From: CAXBNB01 sp965267535
GTDB taxonomy: Bacteria > Bacteroidota > Bacteroidia > Cytophagales > Cyclobacteriaceae
Length of the DNA: 64,000 bases
NCBI GenBank assembly: GCA_965267535.1
Contig: OZ254082.1
Coordinates: 3,720,001-3,784,000 of the forward strand
Direction of reading: 5' to 3'
Under the pieces are notes generated by a model, which made no database searches, had not been told where the DNA came from, and saw only the letters and a list, made by a program, of their open reading frames with translations. This document shows, in pieces, positions 53,920-63,550 of this stretch (its first letter is position 1; each line of letters begins with the position of its first letter). The position numbers and the translations under genes were made by a program.

Positions 53920-55179
53920 TCATTCCACAGGCTTACCATAAAACTCAATTTCACCCATGTGCACCCACTTGCTGCCTTCCCAGTTTTCGAAGGTGATCAA
54001 TCGCACATACCGTACTGTGGGCACAGGATCAGTGCCTATATCAAAACCTGCTCTGGCTGCCGCTCTGTCTTCAGCGGAGTATTGACCAGCAGGTAATCCT
54101 GACGGCTTTACGATTTCACCATCTTTGACGAGCAAATGCCAACCGTTAAAGCTATCTCCGTTATCAGCCGGAATTTCGTCCACTCCCCAAAGTTCAAAGT
54201 ACCTTACATTCCCCCTATCAAAGCCGTTATCCATTCTATGGAAAATCTTCATTCTACTCAGGTTGGCCAACTGTCCCAGATCAATGGTAAAAGCAATCAG
54301 ATTGCCCTCTGTATATGGAGGCAAAGCCGGAACCGGATCTGCTGCTACGTCATTGGTATGAAACACATTGGGCCAGCTTACACTATTGCTGGCATCCCAT
54401 AGTTGATCCACAAAAAAGTTTCCTCCGCAGCATTCCAGAATAGTACCATCGGTAGGCAACACTTTTCTGGCAAACTTACTCTCGTCCAGCATTACCTCCA
54501 GCAGTGGAGTAAAGGTAGCTGAGAGTGTGTCAGAAATATTGTCCCAGCGGTCGATGGCCAATACTTTGAAAGTGGTTTCTTCCGATTCAAAGCCCCTGAA
54601 AATATGACTTTTTACATCAGGGTTTTCTATAAAGGTAGATTGATTGTGTACATCGGCTTTCACACCCTTCACTTCTTCTTCCATTATCAGTTGGATCTCA
54701 AATCGTGATCCTGTAGGGTTGTCAAACTTGATAAGAGCACCTCCGAAAGTGGGCTCCAAAACAAAGCTCTGCTGCAAAAGGTCTATGGGAGAGGTGGTCG
54801 GTTCTATTGTCACCGATTGTCCTGCTGATTTATTTCCACCTTTGTCTACGGTGAAAATTTCTACGTTTTGCGGTTCTGCTTTTCTCAATCCTACTATTTC
54901 CACAAAGTTGTTGAAGATAGAAGACCGGGCATACACTTCTTTGCCATTATCCAGCCTGTATTTGGCCTCCACCAAAAGGATATCTTTATCCTCCGGCACT
55001 TTGTAAGATATCTTGGCACCTCCCGGCAAATTTTCAACCTGCACTTCTGTAACAGCCGGGGGAGGCGTTCCGTCGTTGAAAAACGGGCCCAACTCATCTT
55101 CTGTACATGAAGTGAATATCACCATGGCCAGCAGTAAAGTCAATCCAGATATTATATATATTTTTTTCATTGTGTTCAT
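53920..55179 (-). CDS. Surface glycan-binding lipoprotein (DUF4959/DUF5126/DUF5000-like)
   Basis: The 419-residue lipoprotein (MVIFTSC) shows the DUF4959-DUF5126-DUF5000 arrangement known from Bacteroides glycan loci. PPAVTEVQVENLPGGAKISY starts the first domain at about 40. An Ig-like domain follows (LEPTFGGALIKFDNPTG, about 140-230). The C-terminal discoidin-like part (LIAFTIDLGQLANLSRMKIFHR split over 295-320, VRYVRLITFENWEG) is the likely sugar-binding face. It follows susD by 15 nt and resembles its downstream neighbour in the last domain. ATG at 55179 or 55170 could start it. The ligand is unknown. Confidence 0.82.
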   Translation of the reverse strand: MNTMKKIYIISGLTLLLAMVIFTSCTEDELGPFFNDGTPPPAVTEVQVENLPGGAKISYKVPEDKDILLVEAKYRLDNGKEVYARSSIFNNFVEIVGLRKAEPQNVEIFTVDKGGNKSAGQSVTIEPTTSPIDLLQQSFVLEPTFGGALIKFDNPTGSRFEIQLIMEEEVKGVKADVHNQSTFIENPDVKSHIFRGFESEETTFKVLAIDRWDNISDTLSATFTPLLEVMLDESKFARKVLPTDGTILECCGGNFFVDQLWDASNSVSWPNVFHTNDVAADPVPALPPYTEGNLIAFTIDLGQLANLSRMKIFHRMDNGFDRGNVRYFELWGVDEIPADNGDSFNGWHLLVKDGEIVKPSGLPAGQYSAEDRAAARAGFDIGTDPVPTVRYVRLITFENWEGSKWVHMGEIEFYGKPVE

Positions 55180-55194
55180 TTTTAGTTGGAAAAA

Positions 55195-57147
55195 TTACCA
55201 TCCTGGATTTTGCACCAGATTAGGATTACGGATAATGTCGCCTTCTGCAATAGGCCATAAATAATCCCTGGAGAGAAATTTTGGCGTTGCAAAAGTGATC
55301 ACCTTGTAGTACTGCTCGGTATCTTCACCAAACCTGTTCCAACCGCGTATGTCTCTATTCATAAATTCCTGGGCTCGCTTCCAGCGACGCAAATCCCAAA
55401 AGCGATGACCTTCAAACACCAACTCGATCATACGCTCGTGCTGGACAATTTCCCGAAATCCATCCTGTGTAGTGGGTTTGCTTGGGTTGGTAGAGTGTGC
55501 TGACCAGGAAGCCACCACTCCATCTAGACCGGCTCTTTCCCTTACCTGATCTATCCACGTATGTGCTTCTGAGGTTTTGCCTACTTCGTTTAACACTTCT
55601 GCATAAAGCAAGTACAGATCTGCCAATCGAACAAGGGGAAAGGCATACCGCTGAGAAGACAAGCCTGCAGATGCTCCGAGGAAGTTGCGCGGATGCGATA
55701 GCTTTTTAGCAAAAAAACCAGTTTCCGACCAAGAAAACCCCGGTCCATTGTTGGACGCATAACCGCCCAGCTTGGCATCTACGATATGTGCTCCACTTTC
55801 GTCTAGAGCTCCCCCAGACTGATCTTCTAACCATACACCACCATCGAAACCAAGCGAAGCATAAAAGCGTGGTTCTCTGTTGAGATGCAATTTGGGTGCA
55901 TCAAATCCTGTCTGTACATAGTGCTTATGATCTATGCCTACATTTTCGGTAATTGCAAAGCGATTGGCATAATCGTAGGATGCATCTTCGTTTATTGGCA
56001 CTCCATTTTCTGAATAAAACATCTCTGCTATTCTCATAGTAGGTGCCCAAAAGGCATTGGCTCCTGTGCTCAGCCTCGACCGTATGTCGAGCTTTGGTCG
56101 GGAAGCTGCCTGCAGGTTGCCCGGCCACTCGTCGGATTTACCCCAGATCAGCTCTTTGTTCCAGGCATCTGTAATGCTACCCCGTATGTCCATCTTGATG
56201 CGAGTGGTATCGCTCCAGTCTTCCTGAGCAGTAAGCGTGTTGCCGTCTCCCACTCTATAGAGTTTGTTCCCGGCTTCATGTGCTATATCTATCGCTGCTT
56301 TACAGGCCTCTTCGGCTCTTACCCACTTTTGGGGATCAAACGTCTGAGACACCAACTGCTCTCCGTCCTTGTTTGTAAAACCACTGTAGTCAGTGTTGCC
56401 ATTGAACAGCGGGCTGGCAGCCAGCATCAGTGTTTTGGCTTTTATAGCTGCAGCTATAGGCTTAGTAGCCCTTCCGAGCTCTTCCTGCTCATTGAGCACT
56501 ACCAGTGGCAGTTCAGTTATGGCTTCATCCAGCAGCTGCACGATGTAGTCTACCACTTCATCGACAGGGTCTCTTTTTACTCTTACCTCATCCAGACCAC
56601 TAGACACGTCTATGTTTTCTTTCATAATCGGTATAGGCCCATACATCCTCAGCATAAAAAAGTGAAAGTATGCTTTTAGAAACTTTGCTTCTGCTGTCCA
56701 GTATGCCTTTTCACTTTCCGGCAGGTCGAAAGGCTTGTCTATGTTTTCCAGAAAAATGTTGCAATCTCTCATAGCAATAAACAGGTTATTGTTATTGCCC
56801 CAGGCATCCAGGTGGGGATTGCGCACATTTTGTCCTCCTGTAATAATCTGCGCTACCGGTATGGCTACACCATTATTGGTTCTGATCCCATCGTTTAGCC
56901 AGATTTCATCTCCTGCTGCCAACCCGGGATCGCCCGGAGAAGCTCCGGGGTTTCTGTTGCCCCTACTTATCACGTTGGGGATATGCCCATATAGAGTAGC
57001 CAAAAAACGTTCTGTAGACAATCGTGTGGCAAACGCATCTTCTATTTTTGCGATATTGTCCGGCACCACATCCACAAAATCTTCACACGCCTGTGAAGTC
57101 ATCAACAAGCACGCTACTATCAATATCTTTAGTTTTTTATATTTCAT
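55195..57147 (-). CDS. susD: SusD/RagB-type lipoprotein (locus 3)
   Basis: This large SusD (650 residues; 509-596 for the others here) has a lipoprotein signal (MTSQAC). Landmarks are KAYWTAEAKFLKAYFHFFML near 155, LVRLADLYLLYAEVLNEVGK near 530, and QHERMIELVFEGHRFWDLRRW near 590. It would be the lid of the SusC encoded 31 nt upstream. Two further surface-binding lipoproteins follow, a typical four-gene uptake complex. The extra length is spread over central loops (for instance 290-420). The substrate cannot be read from sequence. Confidence 0.94.
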   Translation of the reverse strand: MKYKKLKILIVACLLMTSQACEDFVDVVPDNIAKIEDAFATRLSTERFLATLYGHIPNVISRGNRNPGASPGDPGLAAGDEIWLNDGIRTNNGVAIPVAQIITGGQNVRNPHLDAWGNNNNLFIAMRDCNIFLENIDKPFDLPESEKAYWTAEAKFLKAYFHFFMLRMYGPIPIMKENIDVSSGLDEVRVKRDPVDEVVDYIVQLLDEAITELPLVVLNEQEELGRATKPIAAAIKAKTLMLAASPLFNGNTDYSGFTNKDGEQLVSQTFDPQKWVRAEEACKAAIDIAHEAGNKLYRVGDGNTLTAQEDWSDTTRIKMDIRGSITDAWNKELIWGKSDEWPGNLQAASRPKLDIRSRLSTGANAFWAPTMRIAEMFYSENGVPINEDASYDYANRFAITENVGIDHKHYVQTGFDAPKLHLNREPRFYASLGFDGGVWLEDQSGGALDESGAHIVDAKLGGYASNNGPGFSWSETGFFAKKLSHPRNFLGASAGLSSQRYAFPLVRLADLYLLYAEVLNEVGKTSEAHTWIDQVRERAGLDGVVASWSAHSTNPSKPTTQDGFREIVQHERMIELVFEGHRFWDLRRWKRAQEFMNRDIRGWNRFGEDTEQYYKVITFATPKFLSRDYLWPIAEGDIIRNPNLVQNPGW

Positions 57148-57178
57148 AATTTCTAATCTTTAATAATTATGATGTAGA

Positions 57179-60100
57179 CTAAAATCCAACTAACACACCC
57201 AGGTTCACCACTCGTTGTAGCGGGTAGTTCAGCCCGTTACTTTTCAGTTCAGGATCCCACAGTTTGAATTTGCTCCAGGAGTGCAGGTTAGTACCGTTCA
57301 CATATATTCTTAGCGAACTCATACCCAGCTTGTTGTCTTTTCCATTCAGTACATTGTAGCCAACCTCTACTTGCTTCAATCGGAGAAAAGATCCGTTTCT
57401 CATCCAAAAAGTACTGGTCTGAATATTATTTTCAATGACTCCATCGGATAGTCTGGGCCACAGTGCATACACATCCTTGTTTTCTTCAGCCCAGTGGTCA
57501 TCAGCAAACGCCTGTAGCAACGCATTTTCCCCTAACGATCCGTTGGTGGATTGGCCGTTGTTTACATTGATGCCTAAGCCTCCTCTATTTACAGTGTTGA
57601 TAAAAGGCCCTACACTGATAGGATTGATAAAAAATGAAGTTTGCCCCAATCCCTGGAAGAAAATACTAAAATCAAACTTTTTATATCCTGCAGAAAACCC
57701 TAAACCATAAGTGATTTTTGGAATTTGAGGATTGCCGATACCCGTACGATCCAAATCTGTAATCTGGCCATCACCGTTCAAGTCTCTGTACTTGATATCA
57801 CCACCACCATAGTCTACACCGGGTGTACCAAACTGAACCGGAGAGTGCAATGCTTCTTCATCGTCTACAAACAACCTCTCAGCGATAAAGCCTGTTGCCT
57901 GACTTACATTATCACCGATTCTGGATCTCCAGGGTGCGTCAATATCGGCATAGTTGGGTTCCTCAAACACAGCAAATTCATTGTCGGCATAGGTAAAAGT
58001 ACCTCGTGCGGTTACCCAAAAATCGTTGGTGAAATAGTGGTTGATATCAGCTGAAGCGTCGATACCTTTGGCCACAACCTCACCCACGTTTGTCTTGAGT
58101 GATGCCTGTAGCCCGAGCGTAGACGGGATATCGGCTCTCTCTTGCAAAATATTGGTTCTCTTTTCGTGGAAAGCATCTACTCTCAACTGCAGTGCATCAT
58201 TGAACATATTCATCTCTATTCCGAAATTGGCTTTTTTAGCCAGCTCCCAGGTCACCTGAGGGTTGGCATATCGGGAAATGGATACTCCCGGGCTACCTTC
58301 GTTAAAGTTTAATCCATACTGATAACCTCTGCCGCCTGTAAGGTTGACTTCAGACAAGTAGAAAAACCTGTCGCTTCGTGTGTTTCCTATTCGGTCGTTA
58401 CCTACTACTCCGTAAGAGGCTCTTACTTTCAATCGGCTGATCTTTGCCGAACCGAAGAAGGGTTCGTTGGATACTAACCAGCCTATACCTGCTGAGGGAA
58501 AAAATCCAAATCTGTTGTTTCTGGCAAAGCGTTCTGACCCATTGTAACCGAAGTTGAACTCAGCAAAATAGCGGTTGTCATAATCGTAATTAAACCTACC
58601 GGAAATACCGATGTTTCTGCTGGGTAACGAAAGCTGGAGCGATGACGCCTGGCCATCGAGATACTCGCGTGCTATCATTACCAACAACCCCGACACGTTG
58701 TGTTTTTCGTTAAAGGTTCTATAGTAGTTGGTAGCTGCTTCCATATACAGCACCGAGTTGTTTTCCCTTGCCGATGGTTCCAGGTTGAGCGTTTCGTCTC
58801 CTCCCTCCCCTATTAGATCCAGGGTGTAGTCAGAAGGATCTGCCGGGTTTACACTTCCTACTTCATAGAAATAAGGAGTATATGCACGTCTGTTTTCAAA
58901 TTGAGAAGTAGAGTTGGCATTGCCCAAAAACCGAGCACTCAGCCCTGGTGTGATAAAATCCAGCTTTTGCTTAAACTCTAACTGAACAAGATTCAGCTGC
59001 CTGCGCCTGTCGAGGTATCCCCGCTGCAACTCCGCATAGGGGTTGAACCATACCGGGCGCAATGACCCTCCAAAAGTAACGGCTCCTCCGGCTCTACCTG
59101 CCGTACTGTTACCAAAGATGATGTTAGGTACATTTTGGTTGACACTGTCAGGGGCAAATACAGCCGGAAAACGCGTAGGGCTTGTCCTCACAGCAGCATT
59201 GTATATGGCATTTCCTCCTTGCAGTGGCCCACGGTAATCATCGATTGTAGAGTGCAACCTCACGATCATTTCAGTGTTTTTGTGCAGGTCTATGTTGATG
59301 TTTGACCTTAGCAAATACCTCTTCAGACTTATATTGTTATTGAAGTTGGTTATGGGATCAACCTTTAAGATACCATTGTCTTTGTTTAACGATCCCGCTA
59401 CATAATACCTTACTTTTTTACCTCCTCCACGCACATTTAGGTTAATGCGTTGAGTAGATGTATAATCTTTAAACAACTCATCGTACCAGTTGGTGGCAGG
59501 GTACACATTGGGATTTTTGCCGTCCCTCACTCCAGCTATCTGCGCTTCGGTATAGGTAGGTATATTCCCTCTGGTACGTGCGGCTTCATTTTGCAAACGC
59601 ATGTAGGTCAGCGGATCTGCCAGGTCCAACATAGAAACCGGACTGCTAAAGGCATTTTCCAGTCTCAGACTTACTTTTGCCGGGCCTTCTTCTCCGGTTT
59701 TGGTTGTCACCAAAATAATTCCATTCGCTCCGCGCGCACCGTATATGGCTGTGGTAGTAGGATCTTTTAATACCGAAAAACTCTCGATATCGTCGGGCTG
59801 CAGGCGTGCCAGGTCATCGGCGGTCAGCTCTACTCCATCGATCAGAATCAAGGGGCCGTTTTGGTTGTTGAAAGACGCCACACCACGTACAAAAAACTGG
59901 GCATTGTCTGCACCGGGCTCTCCACTGGTCTGATACGACACTACTCCTGATATTCTACCTGCCAATGCTGTAGTTAGGTTGCTGGAGGGTATCTTCAGTT
60001 CGGCTGGCTTTACCGAACTCATAGCCCCTACTACAGCTTCTTTCTTTTGTGTACCAAAACCTACCACTACTATTTCTTCGAGTTGCTGCTCGTCGGGCAA

Positions 60101-60727
60101 CATGGCCAGGCCTATTACAGAGCGCCCATTTACGGATATTTCCTGTGTTGTATATCCTACAAAAGAAAAACTCAAGGTGGCGTCTTCCTGTACTTTTATT
60201 TTATAAGTCCCCTCCAGGTCTGTAGTCGTACCGGAAGTGGTACCTTTCACCACTATCGAAACACCGGGCAATCCTTCACCGTTTTCGTCGGTTACTTTTC
60301 CGGTCACACTTATTTCATCTGCTGCTTTGCCCAGGTTGAATACCCTGCCGCTTTCCACTTTAGATTTACTTACATTGATCGTCTGATTTACTTGTTTGAA
60401 GTCCAGTCGTGTTTGCTGAGCGATCTCGGTAAGAATGCCGTAAACGGAACTGATCGGTTTACGGATGTTCACATAACTAACCTTTCTTACGTCCTTGGCA
60501 TTAAACGCGAAAGTATAGTCTGTCTTTGCTTCAATATCTCTGAGTATAGTAAATAGTTTGCCCTGATACCTATCAAGCGATATCGTCACTTCACGCATAC
60601 TTTGGGCATTTTGAGCTACAGAACTATCAGCCAAGAGCAGGTTTAAGCTAATAGTGGTCTGTATGGCAATAATCAATACTGAATACTTCATGAAAGTACA
60701 CAATTGTTGTAAAAGATTACATTTCAT
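57179..60727 (-). CDS. susC: SusC-type TonB-dependent transporter with STN domain (locus 3)
   Basis: The 1182-residue outer-membrane transporter has a signal peptide (to about residue 38), an STN domain (MREVTISLDRYQGKLFTIL to about 120), a carboxypeptidase-regulatory-like domain (TDENGEGLPGVSIVVKG), a TonB-box-like EEIVVVGFGTQKK, a plug with IYGARGANGIILVTTKTG, and a barrel ending QRVVNLGVLVGF. The FecR and sigma genes just upstream complete its signalling route. It is the first of a susC-susD-two-binding-protein operon, with no hydrolase gene next to it. Confidence 0.95.
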   Translation of the reverse strand: MKCNLLQQLCTFMKYSVLIIAIQTTISLNLLLADSSVAQNAQSMREVTISLDRYQGKLFTILRDIEAKTDYTFAFNAKDVRKVSYVNIRKPISSVYGILTEIAQQTRLDFKQVNQTINVSKSKVESGRVFNLGKAADEISVTGKVTDENGEGLPGVSIVVKGTTSGTTTDLEGTYKIKVQEDATLSFSFVGYTTQEISVNGRSVIGLAMLPDEQQLEEIVVVGFGTQKKEAVVGAMSSVKPAELKIPSSNLTTALAGRISGVVSYQTSGEPGADNAQFFVRGVASFNNQNGPLILIDGVELTADDLARLQPDDIESFSVLKDPTTTAIYGARGANGIILVTTKTGEEGPAKVSLRLENAFSSPVSMLDLADPLTYMRLQNEAARTRGNIPTYTEAQIAGVRDGKNPNVYPATNWYDELFKDYTSTQRINLNVRGGGKKVRYYVAGSLNKDNGILKVDPITNFNNNISLKRYLLRSNINIDLHKNTEMIVRLHSTIDDYRGPLQGGNAIYNAAVRTSPTRFPAVFAPDSVNQNVPNIIFGNSTAGRAGGAVTFGGSLRPVWFNPYAELQRGYLDRRRQLNLVQLEFKQKLDFITPGLSARFLGNANSTSQFENRRAYTPYFYEVGSVNPADPSDYTLDLIGEGGDETLNLEPSARENNSVLYMEAATNYYRTFNEKHNVSGLLVMIAREYLDGQASSLQLSLPSRNIGISGRFNYDYDNRYFAEFNFGYNGSERFARNNRFGFFPSAGIGWLVSNEPFFGSAKISRLKVRASYGVVGNDRIGNTRSDRFFYLSEVNLTGGRGYQYGLNFNEGSPGVSISRYANPQVTWELAKKANFGIEMNMFNDALQLRVDAFHEKRTNILQERADIPSTLGLQASLKTNVGEVVAKGIDASADINHYFTNDFWVTARGTFTYADNEFAVFEEPNYADIDAPWRSRIGDNVSQATGFIAERLFVDDEEALHSPVQFGTPGVDYGGGDIKYRDLNGDGQITDLDRTGIGNPQIPKITYGLGFSAGYKKFDFSIFFQGLGQTSFFINPISVGPFINTVNRGGLGINVNNGQSTNGSLGENALLQAFADDHWAEENKDVYALWPRLSDGVIENNIQTSTFWMRNGSFLRLKQVEVGYNVLNGKDNKLGMSSLRIYVNGTNLHSWSKFKLWDPELKSNGLNYPLQRVVNLGVLVGF

Positions 60728-60883
60728 ATCTTTGTTTTTAGTTTAATACATAGTTTAAAAGCTTGGCCGGATAGCAATCCCTGAGAAAGTTTACTATCTG
60801 CTAAGCGCTTATGGATAGGAGCATTTCTAAAATGCTCCTATCCTTTTTTCTTTCAACTCTTCATTTCTTTTATTCTCATTTAG

Positions 60884-61978
60884 TTAGTTATAAGTTATCG
60901 TCACTTTCTGATCGGTTATGTCATAGGTAAAATCCATCGTAAACCCTATGGATAACAAGACATTAGCTAAATCCATTTTTTTAAACTCTCCGGAATACTC
61001 CCAGGGCCTTTTCGGCTTGTTTGTCACTTCTATGTCTACTGCATACCATTGCTGCAAAACATCGAAGACCTGTTTTTCAGATGCTTTTTTGAACAGCAAT
61101 ACCTGATCTTTCCAGGCAGTGATCAGGTCGACATCAAATGTTCCACGGGTTAAGTGTCCTGTATATTCATCGTATCGGGCATCCTGGCCCGGCAATAATA
61201 TTTGTGCCTGCTCGTCTTTGCCTTCCGGCACTACGGATACCTTGCCTGTGGTCAGTGCCACGTGCACCTGTGGCCCTCGCGTGTTTACATTGAATGAGGT
61301 TCCTAAAGCCGTAGTAGTGATGTCACCAGACTGCACTCTAAAGGGCCTTTTTGCATCTTTGGCCACCTCAAAATAGGCTTCCCCTCGCAATTTCACGACT
61401 CTGTCTTCAGCCGAAAAATGTTTGGGGTAGACCAGCTTACTGCTGGAGTTGAGTATCACCTTTGAGCCGTCATTGAGGTATATGGTAGACTTCTGCCCTC
61501 GCTGCGTCTTCTTCACGATCATCGGTGCAGAAGTATATGCACTTTCCTTTTCATAGTCTTTTTTCAAAGCCAGAAAAACAGCAAATACTCCGATAAGCAT
61601 AGACAGAATAGCGGCATAGCGCATTGACTTTTTCCACCAAACCCCGGCGTTGGGTTTAGACTGTTCTTTTTCAAAATGGCTTATAACGGTATCAGCGTTA
61701 AGCGGATAGGTCTTTTTGTCCTGAGGGCTGGATTCATCAACTGCAGCATTTTTTAAAACACTCCACATATCATCTACCGCTTCCTGATCCAGCCTGTGAT
61801 AAGCTACCGGAAATTTCTTGATGATGTCTTTGGCTTTTTTCACTTCATCCACTTTGCCTGGATTTTCTTTAAGCCAGTTTTCCCAATAGCTGTTTGAAGC
61901 CGAGGTAGGGTTGGTTACCCACGACCTAAATTCCGGATTCAGCACCAGATCTTCTGCTACATAAGAAGAATGATTCAT
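60884..61978 (-). CDS. FecR-type anti-sigma factor (locus 3)
   Basis: The 364-residue protein has an N-terminal cytoplasmic part (to about 122), a membrane helix (YAAILSMLIGVFAVFLAL), a FecR domain (VVKLRGEAYFEVAKDAKRP, TALGTSFNVNTRGP) and a DUF4974 C-terminus (PWEYSGEFKKMDLANVLLSI). It would couple the SusC STN domain to the sigma factor encoded 83 nt upstream. A 156-nt interval separates it from susC; it holds an imperfect hairpin near 60810-60850 (GGAGCATTT and its complement) but no gene. Confidence 0.93.
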   Translation of the reverse strand: MNHSSYVAEDLVLNPEFRSWVTNPTSASNSYWENWLKENPGKVDEVKKAKDIIKKFPVAYHRLDQEAVDDMWSVLKNAAVDESSPQDKKTYPLNADTVISHFEKEQSKPNAGVWWKKSMRYAAILSMLIGVFAVFLALKKDYEKESAYTSAPMIVKKTQRGQKSTIYLNDGSKVILNSSSKLVYPKHFSAEDRVVKLRGEAYFEVAKDAKRPFRVQSGDITTTALGTSFNVNTRGPQVHVALTTGKVSVVPEGKDEQAQILLPGQDARYDEYTGHLTRGTFDVDLITAWKDQVLLFKKASEKQVFDVLQQWYAVDIEVTNKPKRPWEYSGEFKKMDLANVLLSIGFTMDFTYDITDQKVTITYN

Positions 61979-62061
61979 AGATATTTAATTTCATTCACAC
62001 TATATAATGTGAGCTACTCTCCATATCTATCCGAAAAAAAATGATTTTTTTTGAAAAAAAG

Positions 62062-62631
62062 TTAAAAAACCTTTTTGAGCTGCGCTATGGCCTTCCAGAC
62101 CAGTGTGTAAATGGAACCTACACTTATCGACATAATGTTTGACACTTCTTCGTAAGTAAGTCCTTCATAAAACAACAGTGTGATGACCTCCCGCTGACGT
62201 GACGTCAACTTACTTATGGCCTGTTTTATCCTCAGGTTATCACTGGCTTTCTTCTGTTTTTGGATTAATTCGTCTTCGTACGGGTACATCACCTCAGTAG
62301 TGTATACTTTCTTTTCTTCTGTAAACACCAATTTTCCTTGTCGCGCAATAGCATGACCTACTTTCCACTTCAGCGCTTTGAGCAGGTAGTATTTGATGTT
62401 GTCTGTTGAAGAAATAGTCTTGCGATTTCTCCATAGATCCAGAAAAAGCTCCTGAATACAATCCTTTACCAAAGCATCCTGCGAAACGATACTCATGCCG
62501 TAATTAAACATGTCGCTAACGTAGGTTCGGTAGATCACTTCATAGGCTTCCACATCGCCTGCCTGAAACCGATTCCAGAGATCAGTATCGTCAAGGTAAT
62601 CCCGATTTTTAGATACACTAAAGCGATGCAT
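62062..62631 (-). CDS. ECF sigma-70 factor (locus 3)
   Basis: The 189-residue sigma factor has region 2 (YEVIYRTYVSDMFNYGMSIV, KDCIQELFLDLWRNRK) and region 4 (LTYEEVSNIMSISVGSIYTLV). It starts with ATG at 62631 and heads the fecR-susC-susD cassette of locus 3, which it should activate when the glycan is sensed. The 265-nt gap to the divergent TetR gene contains AT-rich promoter-like sequence but no site that I can define with confidence. Confidence 0.92.
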   Translation of the reverse strand: MHRFSVSKNRDYLDDTDLWNRFQAGDVEAYEVIYRTYVSDMFNYGMSIVSQDALVKDCIQELFLDLWRNRKTISSTDNIKYYLLKALKWKVGHAIARQGKLVFTEEKKVYTTEVMYPYEDELIQKQKKASDNLRIKQAISKLTSRQREVITLLFYEGLTYEEVSNIMSISVGSIYTLVWKAIAQLKKVF

Positions 62632-62866
62632 AAGGGAAGGTTAGCAATGATTTTTTAATTAAGCTAACAGTAAAAATATATTTTTTTTTGAAATACCAAG
62701 GGCTAGGTAACATCTCGACGACCCTGCAACCATCATCCACTCCTCCCCAAAAATGCCTATAAAAGCAATTTAAGGGCACTTTTTCGACAAATACTGCTTC
62801 CGGATAATATTTTAAATAATTATTCAAATTTCATCATCAAACAGGCAACACAATCGTAAATGCCAC

Positions 62867-62886
62867 GTTTAACAATTTTGTTAAAC
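62867..62886. promoter_or_regulatory. Probable TetR operator
   Basis: A 20-bp palindrome has 9-bp perfect arms GTTTAACAA and TTGTTAAAC around a TT centre. It lies 10 nt before the TetR-type start codon. The position suggests that the regulator represses its own operon, including the efflux gene that follows. Confidence 0.7.
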
Positions 62887-62896
62887 AAAAAAGTCA

Positions 62897-63529
62897 ATGA
62901 AAGCGGAAGAGGTAAATACCGAAAAATTGATAAAAGAAAGAGCCAAAGCGCTTTTCTTTAAAGAGGGGAAATTAAAGGCTACTACACAGGAAATAGCAGA
63001 CCTGGCAGGAGTAAACCGCGCACTTATTCACTATTACTTCAGATCGCGCGAACAACTGCTCGAAACTTTACTTGACGAAGCATTGCAGGAAAGAAAGCAG
63101 CGGATTAAAAATATTCTCTCTGCGGAAGTTTCTTTCAAACAAAAAATAGCCAACTACATAGAAAGTACCATTGAGTATGGTATTGAATTTCCCTATCTGG
63201 AAAATTTCATCATCAGTGAAATAGCACGTAACCCGTGTAAAATCGGTGACTTTTGCGCCAACCATAAAACCAAACCCAGTGACCTGATAAAGGAACAACT
63301 GGAAGAAGAAATAAAAAAACAAACCATCTCACCTATATCAGCAGAGCAATTTATGATAAACCTCGTATCGCTTTGCATCTATCCTCTATTGGCAAACCCC
63401 GTCTTGCAGACCATATACAATATGACAGACGAGTCTTACCGCCAATTCCTCATCGAACGAAAACAAATAGTATTCAGGACCATCTTCAACGAAGATTTAC
63501 CTGATTTTTCTTCCACCCAAACAGAGTAA
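62897..63529 (+). CDS. TetR/AcrR-family transcriptional repressor
   Basis: The 210-residue regulator has an N-terminal helix-turn-helix (ATTQEIADLAGVNRALIHYY, about 28-47) followed by FRSREQLLETLLDEAL, the classic TetR pattern, and a helical ligand-binding domain. It probably controls the efflux operon that begins 21 nt downstream (TolC-type gene), with the palindrome just before its ATG as operator. The start codon fits the motif position. The inducer is not known. The locus is on the opposite strand from the glycan loci and seems to be an independent unit. Confidence 0.92.
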   Translation: MKAEEVNTEKLIKERAKALFFKEGKLKATTQEIADLAGVNRALIHYYFRSREQLLETLLDEALQERKQRIKNILSAEVSFKQKIANYIESTIEYGIEFPYLENFIISEIARNPCKIGDFCANHKTKPSDLIKEQLEEEIKKQTISPISAEQFMINLVSLCIYPLLANPVLQTIYNMTDESYRQFLIERKQIVFRTIFNEDLPDFSSTQTE

Positions 63530-63550
63530 AACAGAATCCATAAAACACAC

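Noticed and set aside
60800..60855. A terminator in the FecR-susC gap of locus 3
   Set aside because: GGAGCATTT and its complement can pair, but a terminator here would cut the regulator from nothing needed, and its T-tract mainly serves as AT-rich leader; evidence is too thin for a separate feature.
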